From positions 23,593 through 30,021 of the forward strand of contig DLGM01000328.1 in the NCBI GenBank assembly GCA_002482705.1: a stretch of 6,429 nucleotides of DNA, in the 5' to 3' direction. Numbering within the stretch: position 1 is the first letter of the stretch; each line of letters begins with the position of its first letter. The stretch comes from Cyanobacteria bacterium UBA7694 (lineage in GTDB: Bacteria; Cyanobacteriota; Sericytochromatia; UBA7694). The notes beneath the pieces were generated by a model. The model had not been told where the DNA came from. It saw only the letters and a program-made list of their open reading frames with translations, and did not search any database. Below, one piece after another: positions 1-6,113 of the stretch. The translations under genes and the position numbers were made by a program.

Positions 1-65
1 AGCGGATTCGAACCGCTGACCCCTTGCATGCCATGCAAGTGCTCTACCAACTGAGCTATACCCCC
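1..65 (-). tRNA. tRNA-Ala (anticodon GGC), 3' end cut off by the window edge
   Basis: Read on the minus strand, the sequence folds as a tRNA. The 5' acceptor strand GGGGGTA starts at 65 and is followed by TA and the D-arm beginning GCTC. The anticodon stem is CTTGC/GCAAG (39-35 with 27-23) around the loop ATGGCAT, with anticodon GGC at 32-30. The variable loop is 5 bases, and the T-arm AGCGG-TTCGAAT-CCGCT occupies 17-1. Anticodon GGC decodes alanine GCC/GCU codons, and the layout closely matches bacterial tRNA-Ala(GGC). G3, half of the G3:U70 alanine identity pair, is present, but the 3' acceptor strand, discriminator base and any CCA lie left of position 1. The part that can be seen has no sign of decay. 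Confidence 0.95.
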
Positions 66-76
66 AGCACGCCTTC

Positions 77-106
77 AATGTAACATGAAGCTTTTTCAGG
101 CGGCAA
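77..106 (-). promoter_or_regulatory. Candidate sigma70-type promoter for tRNA-Ala
   Basis: On the minus strand a TTGCCG hexamer (106-101, 4 of 6 matches to the -35 consensus) is separated by 17 bases from TTACAT (83-78). An overlapping TACATT (82-77) gives a slightly better -10 with an 18-base spacer. Transcription would start near 71, a few bases before the tRNA 5' end at 65, as expected for a short tRNA leader. Hexamer quality is modest, so this is inferred mostly from spacing and position. Confidence 0.4.
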
Positions 107-130
107 GAGAATGGCACGAAAATCCCGTTG

Positions 131-144
131 TATAATAAAGGAGC
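131..144 (+). promoter_or_regulatory. Perfect TATAAT -10 element overlapping a Shine-Dalgarno-like AAGGAG next to the start codon
   Basis: TATAAT lies at 131-136 and AAGGAG at 138-143, with the ATG of the lipoprotein gene at 145. There is no recognisable -35 hexamer at 16-18 bases upstream. If the -10 is used, transcription would start around 143, giving a nearly leaderless mRNA without the AAGGAG. If AAGGAG is the ribosome binding site, it stands only one base from the ATG, which is unusually close, and the mRNA would need to start further upstream. Both motifs are plainly visible, but which one works cannot be told from sequence. Confidence 0.4.
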
Positions 145-654
145 ATGAAATATAGCTCTCTGCCAACATCACTCACAGCCCGGATCAAAGGGCTGAGTTT
201 GGCATGGATCAGCTGTATCTGTCTATACAGTTGTACCTGGGAGCAGGTCACAAACCCCGTCTTATGGGGGCTCAAGTTCTTATCTGCCCGTCAGCCCTAC
301 CAAGGCCCCTCCCAGGCCCTGCTTCCCCGTCCCCTCAAATCGGCCCTCCCCATGAGCATAGCTCCCGCTTACCGCGTGACCAATGAGTTGACATCAGTGG
401 ATACACATGGGCTGCGCCGCCTTCAGATCTGGGTCACAACAGCCAGTGCTCGCAATACCTATAAATATATTTACCGGGATCTGGTCGCTCACCATCATCT
501 CACCCATGACATCATCTGGATTACCCTTTCGGCACAAGGGCGCACCCAAAGTTTGGCCGAGTGGTTTAACCCAGCCATAGCCCCGCATGAACGTCACAGA
601 ATCACCCGTCAAGAAGAACTCTATGCGGGAGTCCACATTGAATATCAGCCCTAA
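145..654 (+). CDS. Unrecognised predicted lipoprotein upstream of and overlapping lptC
   Basis: This 169-residue protein is not one I recognise. The N-terminus looks like a lipoprotein signal: positive residues R13 and K15, a hydrophobic stretch at 17-29, and a lipobox-like LYSC with the candidate lipidated cysteine at C30. The mature part has a proline-rich segment (about 51-74), then a mixed alpha/beta-looking region (76-135) with alternating strands such as RRLQIWVTT (91-99) and DIIWITLSA (122-130). ATG at 145 is the only ATG that keeps the signal; an in-frame TTG at 199 would remove the positive n-region. The gene overlaps the LptC-like gene by about 32 bases, so the two are probably co-translated. 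A role at the cell envelope, perhaps near LPS transport, is inferred from the signal and neighbour only. Confidence 0.7.
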   Translation: MKYSSLPTSLTARIKGLSLAWISCICLYSCTWEQVTNPVLWGLKFLSARQPYQGPSQALLPRPLKSALPMSIAPAYRVTNELTSVDTHGLRRLQIWVTTASARNTYKYIYRDLVAHHHLTHDIIWITLSAQGRTQSLAEWFNPAIAPHERHRITRQEELYAGVHIEYQP

Positions 655-1123
655 ACTGATTGTCAGCCTTTTATGGCTACTCGTTAGCTGTGTCCCCCCA
701 GAGCAAGAAGAAGCCTCAAAGCCACCCACCACACCTGAAATTACCGACTTTCACCTTGCACAAATACAGGCCGAACCGCGCTGGGAACTCACCGCTCAAC
801 GGGCACAAGAGGTCAAATCCGAGACCTTTAACATCGAGCAACTGCATTTGCGCCTAGACACCCCCGGTAGCCCGCTTGAACTCAGCAGCCCCTTGGGACA
901 GTTTCAAGCGCCTCAGCTCAGCTTAGAGGGGCCGATACAACTCAAGCAGCCCCCCATCCAAGGCACATTGGCCCAAGCCAATTGGAGTGAAGAAAAGGGC
1001 TGGAGTGGTACCCATGCACAAATTTCAGGGTCGCACTTTCGTCTCCAAGGGCAGCGTATAAAGAGTAGCCCTCCTTATCGCCATTTACAGTTAGAACAAG
1101 TCAAGGCCCGTTTTGAGCGTTAA
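623..1123 (+). CDS. lptC: LptC-like LPS-export periplasmic protein, predicted lipoprotein
   Basis: LptC sits on the periplasmic face of the inner membrane, takes LPS from LptB2FG and hands it to LptA. From ATG 623 the protein has 166 residues, somewhat shorter than E. coli LptC (191). It begins with a signal ending in LLVSC (C23), so it is probably lipid-anchored rather than held by a transmembrane helix. The mature part fits the LptC/OstA-like beta-jellyroll: WELTAQRAQ, then LELSSPLGQF, LSLEGPIQL and a C-terminal strand VKARFER, with alternating polar and apolar residues. Weak AAGAAG (611-616) precedes ATG 623. A TTG at 638 has a better-placed GGGAG (627-631) and gives a tighter signal (C18); ATG 587 has no good site. 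The call rests on the overall pattern plus lptB and lptF/G in the same window; family assignment is moderate. Confidence 0.65.
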   Translation: MRESTLNISPKLIVSLLWLLVSCVPPEQEEASKPPTTPEITDFHLAQIQAEPRWELTAQRAQEVKSETFNIEQLHLRLDTPGSPLELSSPLGQFQAPQLSLEGPIQLKQPPIQGTLAQANWSEEKGWSGTHAQISGSHFRLQGQRIKSSPPYRHLQLEQVKARFER

Positions 1124-1782
1124 TGATCTTCAATGAGCTTACGGATCTGTTGCGTCTCACCAATCACCACCAATTTATCGTGAGCAAAAATCTTGCTATC
1201 CGGGCTCGGAACAATGGCCAAGTCATGGTCGCCATGTTTAATCGCAATGATATACACGCCGTAACGCGCCCGCAGATTGAGTTCAAAGAGTGTACGGCCC
1301 ACTAGCGTCTTAGGAGCCTGAATTTCAATAATACTGCAGCGGGGATCCAACTCAAAACCTTCGAGAATATGGGTTTGAGCAATCGATTTTGCCACGCGTT
1401 CACCCATGTCACGCTCAGGATAAACCACCCGTGGCACATTTAAACGCTCCAGAATTTTCCCATGGGGAAGACTACTCGCTTTGGCAATCAAGTTACGGGC
1501 TTTGAGCTCCATCAAATTGAGAGCCGTCAGAATACTGTCTTCCATATTGGCACCAATCGCCAAAACCACGCCGTCAAAGCCGCTGAGGCCAATATGTTCG
1601 AGCGCATGGATATTGGTGGAGTCAAGACAAATAGCATTGGTTGCCAATCCGTCAGCCATTGCATTGTTGACATTCTCTTCTGAGTTATCAATCACCAAGA
1701 CCTCATGATTCATCTCGCGCAAGGTTTGTGCAACACTCGAACCAAAACGCCCCAGACCAATGACTGCAAACTGTTTAATCAT
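1120..1782 (-). CDS. ktrA: KtrA/TrkA-family potassium uptake regulatory subunit (RCK protein)
   Basis: This 220-residue cytoplasmic RCK protein would form a ring beneath the KtrB channel and gate potassium uptake in response to bound nucleotide. The N-terminal Rossmann fold (1 to about 130) has the GLGRFG dinucleotide motif (9-14) and acidic D32 at the end of the second strand, typical of NAD(H)/ATP-binding RCK_N domains. DSTN (54-57) and YPERDMGERVA (121-131) are also characteristic. Residues about 135-220 match an RCK_C (TrkA_C) domain. The length equals that of single-unit KtrA rather than the doubled 458-residue E. coli TrkA. It lies 15 bases downstream of ktrB, with the site AAGAAGAG just after the ktrB stop, so the two form an operon. 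RCK_C domains of some KtrA proteins bind c-di-AMP; whether this one does cannot be read from sequence. Confidence 0.93.
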   Translation of the reverse strand: MIKQFAVIGLGRFGSSVAQTLREMNHEVLVIDNSEENVNNAMADGLATNAICLDSTNIHALEHIGLSGFDGVVLAIGANMEDSILTALNLMELKARNLIAKASSLPHGKILERLNVPRVVYPERDMGERVAKSIAQTHILEGFELDPRCSIIEIQAPKTLVGRTLFELNLRARYGVYIIAIKHGDHDLAIVPSPDSKIFAHDKLVVIGETQQIRKLIEDH

Positions 1783-1797
1783 GATGCTCTTCTTTCT

Positions 1798-3216
1798 TTA
1801 ACCCACCAGTATTCCCTCTTCGGGGTATTTTAACATTGCCGTATGGCGCTCTGACCAGATCGCCGTCCCCAGTGTAATCATCCCCACACGCCCCACATAC
1901 ATGGTGGCAATAATGAGCAATTGTCCCCACCCCGATAATAAGGGGGTTAAATTGGCTGACAAACCGACCGTTGCAAAAGCGGAAACGGTTTCAAACAACA
2001 AGGGTAAAAAAGCCTGTTTGGGTTCACTTAAAGTCAGAAACAGAGTAATCACATTGACCCACAACAGGGAGATAAAAAAGGTGGCCGTAGCCTTATTGAT
2101 CGTTGCATCCCCCAAACGGCGCTGGTAAACATTCACAGCGTGCCGTCCTTGTAAAACACTCAAAGCCCGCATAAACAAAGTAAACACAGTGGTTGTCTTA
2201 ACCCCTCCTCCCGTTCCACCGGGATTGGAGCCGACAAACATCAACAGAATTGTCACAAACAATGAGGTTTGAGTGAGCGTGGCCAAATCAATCGCATTAA
2301 ACCCCGCCGTCCGAGGCATCACGGACAGCGTAAAGGCACTCATGAGCCGATCCCACCCCGGCAACACAGCTAAAGTTTCAGTGCGTGCCCCTTCCAATAC
2401 TAAAAAGAGAAAGGTGCCCAAAAATAACAGTAATCCTGTTGTCAAAAGGCCAATCCGAGTGCCCAGTGACAAATAACGCCAACGCAAACGACGGCGGTCT
2501 TGACACCAGCGTCCCCATAATTCTGAAATAATCGGGTAACCCAAGCCCCCAAGGATAATCAGCAAAGAGATCGGCAAAATCACGCCGGGTTGGTCCCGAA
2601 ACTGCATTAAGTTATCAGGAAACAGGGCAAAACCCGCGTTATTAAACGCCGAAATCGCATGGAACAAGGCGTAATAAAACCCTTTAGGCCCCATCATTGG
2701 CACCCAATACAGAGCCAATAAGACAAAACCAAGGCCTTCAATGATCAGGGTAAAACGTAAAATGCGCATGACAAAACTGACAACCCCACCGGGACCCGGC
2801 AGCTCCAAAACGGATTGCAGCGCCAAACGATCGCGCAGGGACAAACGCCTACCTACAGCCAATAACATCAGACTGTAAAGGGTCATATAACCCAATCCCC
2901 CAATTTGGATCAACAACATAATCATGACTTGACCAAAAACCGTGTAATAGGTACTGGGGTCAATGACATTGAGGCCTGTCACACAGACTGCTGAAGTTGA
3001 AGTAAACAACGCCGTCAAAAAGGAATATGGAGCCGTGCCTGTACGCGAAATCGGCAAAGACAACAACAAGGCCCCCAAAATAATCAGCAGGGCAAATCCC
3101 AGAAGGGTGAGCTGAGAAGGGGAAAGATCCACAGAGTGATACCATCCCTTAGGCGTCTGCTCACGATACAAAACAGAAGTAATATGACGTTTATTGGCAG
3201 AGGGGGGCCTATCCAT
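1798..3216 (-). CDS. ktrB: KtrB/TrkH-family potassium uptake membrane subunit
   Basis: This 472-residue inner-membrane protein moves K+ (often with Na+) and belongs to the Trk/Ktr/HKT superfamily, built from four M1-P-M2 repeats. All four selectivity-filter loops are visible: TSAVCVTGL (74-82, G81), ISAFNNAGF (188-196, G195), MPRTAGFNAID (300-310, G305) and VSAFATVGLS (411-420, G418). The glycine-rich GSNPGGTGGGVKTT (329-342) is the gating loop in the third repeat. R443 in the last helix is the conserved arginine, and the C-terminal YPEEGILVG ending is typical of KtrB rather than TrkH. About 30 cytoplasmic residues precede the first helix. GATGAGG lies 7 bases before ATG 3216 and supports that start. 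The gene is first in an operon with ktrA and diverges from the SDR gene. Confidence 0.94.
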   Translation of the reverse strand: MDRPPSANKRHITSVLYREQTPKGWYHSVDLSPSQLTLLGFALLIILGALLLSLPISRTGTAPYSFLTALFTSTSAVCVTGLNVIDPSTYYTVFGQVMIMLLIQIGGLGYMTLYSLMLLAVGRRLSLRDRLALQSVLELPGPGGVVSFVMRILRFTLIIEGLGFVLLALYWVPMMGPKGFYYALFHAISAFNNAGFALFPDNLMQFRDQPGVILPISLLIILGGLGYPIISELWGRWCQDRRRLRWRYLSLGTRIGLLTTGLLLFLGTFLFLVLEGARTETLAVLPGWDRLMSAFTLSVMPRTAGFNAIDLATLTQTSLFVTILLMFVGSNPGGTGGGVKTTTVFTLFMRALSVLQGRHAVNVYQRRLGDATINKATATFFISLLWVNVITLFLTLSEPKQAFLPLLFETVSAFATVGLSANLTPLLSGWGQLLIIATMYVGRVGMITLGTAIWSERHTAMLKYPEEGILVG

Positions 3217-3241
3217 ATAAGGGCCTCATCAACACAAGATG

Positions 3242-3258
3242 CCCCTTACCATCAGGGG
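3242..3258 (-). promoter_or_regulatory. Small GC-rich hairpin in the ktrB leader
   Basis: CCCCT (3242-3246) and AGGGG (3254-3258) form a 5-bp stem with a 7-base loop. On the ktrB strand this reads CCCCT-GATGGTA-AGGGG and would lie at the very 5' end of the transcript predicted from the promoter at 3266-3293. It has no run of T after it, so it is not a terminator. A 5' mRNA-stabilising hairpin or a protein-binding dyad are both possible. The stem is short and may be chance. Confidence 0.25.
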
Positions 3259-3265
3259 GAGAGTT

Positions 3266-3293
3266 ATCATACGGGGTAAGTGGAGACTTTCAT
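3266..3293 (-). promoter_or_regulatory. Candidate sigma70-type promoter for ktrBA
   Basis: On the minus strand, ATGAAA (3293-3288, 4 of 6 to the -35 consensus) is followed after 16 bases by TATGAT (3271-3266, 5 of 6 to the -10 consensus). Transcription would start near 3259, leaving a leader of about 43 bases before ATG 3216. That leader is too short for a c-di-AMP (ydaO-type) riboswitch, which controls some ktr operons elsewhere. For the divergent SDR gene I see only poor plus-strand candidates in 3290-3330. Confidence 0.45.
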
Positions 3294-3346
3294 GATGGTT
3301 TAGTCTAACAAATAAGTATGCAAAAATGTGGATCTGGAGACAGAAA

Positions 3347-4159
3347 ATGGCCGAGATTTGGATTTTGGGAATGGGTTATGTGGGAACACCATTAGCGAAG
3401 CAACTGGCAAAAATGGGGCATCAGGTGACCGGGTTTCGCCGTCGCCCTATGCCCCCTATCCCAGATGTTCATCTGGTTACTCAAGATCTCAATGCGCTCG
3501 GTATTTACACCCAGGCCCTCCCCTTACCCCCAGAGTGGGTATATTTCTTGGCTGCCCCTGGCCGCCAACCCGAAGACTATCAGCAGTTATACCACCAGAC
3601 ATTATTAAATGTCTTAAGGACATTGTCCACTTTCGCCCCGCATCTGAAGCGCTTTTTTTTGGTGACAAGCACCCGTCCACTTCAGGATTTGGGTGACATC
3701 TGGCAAAATGAGGACAGCCCCACCCACACTCCCGACACCCCAAGCCAATGTCTGCTAGACGCGGAGACAACGATACAAACATGTCCACTTCCAGCCACAA
3801 CGATTCGTTTTAGCGGCATTTATGGTCCTGAACGCAACCCCATGGCACGCGCCCTGACAACCGCAGCCCCTGTGGCAAACCCTTGGGCCTGGACCAACCG
3901 CATTCATCAACAGGACTGTGTGGGCTTTTTATCCCATCTGCTTTCCCTGGACGCCCCTGCACCCCTCTATATTGGCACAGATAGTGCTCCCATTCAGCGC
4001 TTACCCCTCTTACGGGCCTTGGCCGATCACCAGGGGTATCCAGAACCCCTTGCTGGTGAGGGGGAAAATAAGGGAAAGCGTCTTTCCAACCAAAGGCTCT
4101 TGCAAAGTGGTTATGTCCTCAAATATCCCACTTGGCGCGAGGGTTATGGATTGGCCTAA
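3347..4159 (+). CDS. Atypical extended SDR, YeeZ-like NAD(P)-binding protein
   Basis: This 270-residue protein has an N-terminal Rossmann fold with GMGYVG (8-13) for NAD(P) binding. Further family signatures follow the order seen in YeeZ-like atypical SDRs: TSTR (107-110), LLDAE (136-140), RFSGIYGPERNP (154-165), RIHQQD (185-190) and the C-terminal KRLSNQRLLQSGY with YPTWREGY (260-267). The SDR catalytic YxxxK is absent (QCLLDAE stands there), and the usual VYG after the serine motif is replaced by PLQ, so normal SDR chemistry is doubtful. Substrate is unknown. ATG 3347 is chosen because CTGGAGA (3334-3340) is well placed 6 bases before it and the Rossmann strand begins at once; an in-frame ATG at 3326 would add 7 residues with no clear binding site. 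Its stop interlocks with that of the convergent lptF/G gene. Confidence 0.85.
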   Translation: MAEIWILGMGYVGTPLAKQLAKMGHQVTGFRRRPMPPIPDVHLVTQDLNALGIYTQALPLPPEWVYFLAAPGRQPEDYQQLYHQTLLNVLRTLSTFAPHLKRFFLVTSTRPLQDLGDIWQNEDSPTHTPDTPSQCLLDAETTIQTCPLPATTIRFSGIYGPERNPMARALTTAAPVANPWAWTNRIHQQDCVGFLSHLLSLDAPAPLYIGTDSAPIQRLPLLRALADHQGYPEPLAGEGENKGKRLSNQRLLQSGYVLKYPTWREGYGLA

Positions 4160-5247
4160 GGAGCTGGAAAGTTGCGGCGATGAATCAGGATCAGCGCAAG
4201 CGTGCCTCCAACGCCATGGGGCAGCCAAGCTCCCAACCCAGCCGGGATTTTCCCCGCATCCCCTAAAGCTGTCCCCATCGCCAAAAACAGATAAAAGCCA
4301 AAAATAATCAGCAAACTTAAACCAAAACCTTGAGCGCGACTGCGCAAAGATTGACCCGTTAACCCCAAAGCCAAGGCTGCAAAGACAACTGCTGAAGCCG
4401 GAATCGCCAATTTCTGATGCCAGCGCACTTGTAAGGCCCAGGGCTCCTGCCCGGCCAGTTTCATCACAGCAATATGGCGTCCCAACTCACGCAAATTCAT
4501 TTCTGTAGGTTGGCGACTTTCACGGGCCCACTCCCCCAAGGTCGGGGCAATGGGCAAACGATAACTGGCAAATGTGGCCACCGTTGGATGACGACTGGGA
4601 AAGGCCTCAAAACGCAGCAAGTCACCCTGCTCAAAGTGCCAGACATTGCCTTCCCAGCGCGCTTGACGGGCACGTAAAACCAGGCTGAGTTCCCCCTGCA
4701 AAAACTGTTGAACCCACACCTGTTCCAATTGGGAGCCCTGAGCCCGCTCGGCATACACCAAACGCAACAGTTTGCCCTGGGCATATTCCCGGTAGAGCAA
4801 GTGGTGCTGTTCAAGGGGTAAAGAACGCTGACGGGTCATGGCATAGTGACGGAGTTCCCGTGCCTGCCACACCGCAGGGGGAATCAGCGTTTCATTGAAT
4901 ACCAGAGTCAGGCCAGCCACAGCCACCGCACTGGATAAAACCGGGACCAACACCCGCCATAAACTCCACCCCAAGAGGCGCAAAGCCAGAAGCTCCTGCT
5001 CTAAAACAAGGCGCCCAAAGGTGAGCAGAGTGGCAAACAAGACACTCATTGGCAATGTAAAAAAGAGCATCTCTGGCACACGCAGCAGCAGAATCTTTAA
5101 AAAAAGGTCTACCGGAATCTGAAAACGAACGGCCTCTTCCATTAAAGTAAAGAGCACAAAACCTGTGGTCATGAGGCAACCCAGCGTCAGCAGCGAAAAG
5201 ACAAACGGACCGCTGAGCTGCCGCAGCAAATAGCGATCGAGCAACAT
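4156..5247 (-). CDS. LptF/LptG-family (YjgP/YjgQ) LPS export permease
   Basis: This 363-residue inner-membrane permease works with LptB to lift LPS out of the inner membrane. The family architecture is visible: an opening DRYLLRQLSGPF (4-15), three N-terminal helices (about 14-34, 58-80, 100-120), a periplasmic jellyroll (about 140-245), and three C-terminal helices (about 278-298, 306-328, 338-355). PMSVLFATLLTFGRL (66-80) followed by EQELLALRLLG (83-93) is the coupling region expected to contact LptB. FNE (117-119) and HQKLAIP (277-283) are also typical. Whether it is LptF or LptG cannot be decided; only one paralogue is in the window, while E. coli uses a heterodimer. ATG 5247 overlaps the lptB stop by one base (TGATG) and has no clear ribosome binding site, so translation probably relies on re-initiation. 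Confidence 0.9.
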   Translation of the reverse strand: MLLDRYLLRQLSGPFVFSLLTLGCLMTTGFVLFTLMEEAVRFQIPVDLFLKILLLRVPEMLFFTLPMSVLFATLLTFGRLVLEQELLALRLLGWSLWRVLVPVLSSAVAVAGLTLVFNETLIPPAVWQARELRHYAMTRQRSLPLEQHHLLYREYAQGKLLRLVYAERAQGSQLEQVWVQQFLQGELSLVLRARQARWEGNVWHFEQGDLLRFEAFPSRHPTVATFASYRLPIAPTLGEWARESRQPTEMNLRELGRHIAVMKLAGQEPWALQVRWHQKLAIPASAVVFAALALGLTGQSLRSRAQGFGLSLLIIFGFYLFLAMGTALGDAGKIPAGLGAWLPHGVGGTLALILIHRRNFPAP

Positions 5248-6113
5248 CAGCGGCTGCCGGTCACTCCGCTGGGAGCATCATGTAAATCGGCGTCTAAATC
5301 GTCAAAGTTGATCTGCGTGAGATCCGCAATACTTTGTTCTTTGCGCAACGCAATTTGTTCTTCGGTATAAGGCAAGTGAAGTTTGGAGCGATAACGCTGA
5401 AACTTAAACTCGCTGCCCAGATAATAACGCCGCGCCAAAGGATTGAGCGCCACTTCGTCAGAGGTGCCGCTCACAATCACATTACCGCGGGTGAGGATAT
5501 AGGCCCAATCGGTAATGCCGAGTGTCTCCTGGACATTGTGATCGGTAATCAGGATGCCAATTTCGCGCTTTTGTAAATGAACAATCATCTCTTTAATGCC
5601 CGCTACCGCAATCGGGTCAATCCCACTAAAGGGTTCATCCAGCAATAAAAAAGAGGGATTGGTGGCCACGGCACGGGCAATTTCAACGCGGCGGCGTTCG
5701 CCCCCGGATAGCTGATAACCCTGCGATTTACGTACATGGGTGAGGTTAAACTCTTCCAGCAATTCATCCAAGCGGGTGCGGCGCTGAGAACGGGGTACAC
5801 GCAGTAATTCCCACACCGCAAGAATATTCTCTTCTACGGTCAGTTTGCGAAAAACGGATGCTTCCTGAGGAAGGTAACTAATGCCCAAACGAGCGCGGCG
5901 GTGCATGGGCATGCGTGAGATCTTTTTGCCGTTAAACAGCACTTCGCCTTTATTCGGCTTCACCAAACCAACACAGATATAAAAGGTGGTGGTTTTACCC
6001 GCTCCGTTGGGGCCTAAGAGCCCAACGACCTCACCTTTATTGACACACACATTGACGTTATTAACGACACGACGGCCGCCATAACTTTTCATCAAACCAC
6101 GGGTTTCAATCAT
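5247..6113 (-). CDS. lptB: LptB, LPS export ABC transporter ATPase, with a C-terminal extension
   Basis: This 288-residue cytoplasmic ATPase drives LPS export with LptF/G. All ABC motifs are intact: Walker A GPNGAGKT (34-41), Q-loop Q83 in LPQEASVFRKLT, signature LSGGERRR (135-142), Walker B FLLLDE with catalytic E160, D-loop SGIDP (163-167) and switch H192 in LITDHNVQETL. MHRRARLG (70-77) and DPIAV (166-170) are hallmarks of LptB within the branched-chain/LPS ATPase group. The usual protein ends near YYLG (230-233; E. coli LptB has 241 residues). Here about 50 more residues follow, ending in an acidic stretch (FDDLDADLHDA, 270-280). ATG 6113 overlaps the upstream stop in ATGA, and no strong Shine-Dalgarno is seen. 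It is the middle gene of a coupled operon. Confidence 0.96.
   Translation of the reverse strand: MIETRGLMKSYGGRRVVNNVNVCVNKGEVVGLLGPNGAGKTTTFYICVGLVKPNKGEVLFNGKKISRMPMHRRARLGISYLPQEASVFRKLTVEENILAVWELLRVPRSQRRTRLDELLEEFNLTHVRKSQGYQLSGGERRRVEIARAVATNPSFLLLDEPFSGIDPIAVAGIKEMIVHLQKREIGILITDHNVQETLGITDWAYILTRGNVIVSGTSDEVALNPLARRYYLGSEFKFQRYRSKLHLPYTEEQIALRKEQSIADLTQINFDDLDADLHDAPSGVTGSR

Noticed and set aside
1..144. tRNA-associated integration site at the left edge
   Set aside because: No integrase gene or duplicated tRNA 3' end is present in the window, and the tRNA 3' end itself is not visible.
587..622. Longer start (ATG 587) for the LptC-like gene
   Set aside because: No Shine-Dalgarno precedes it, it increases the overlap with the upstream gene to 68 bases, and it makes the lipoprotein n-region unusually long (34 residues before the cysteine).
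394..732. 112-codon open frame on the minus strand
   Set aside because: It lies antisense across the two lipoprotein genes, has no ribosome binding site or recognisable domain, and its product lacks the consistent features seen in the plus-strand frames.
3217..3265. c-di-AMP (ydaO-type) or other riboswitch ahead of ktrB
   Set aside because: The predicted leader is about 43 bases and shows only one 5-bp hairpin, far too little for the known ydaO fold.
3326..3346. In-frame ATG at 3326 as start of the SDR gene
   Set aside because: It adds seven residues ahead of the Rossmann strand and lacks a ribosome binding site, while the ATG at 3347 has a well-spaced GGAG.
3641..3660. AGCGCT followed by eight T, looking like an intrinsic terminator
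   Set aside because: The palindrome is only 6 bases with no loop, it lies within the SDR coding frame, and the T run is explained by the FFL codons.
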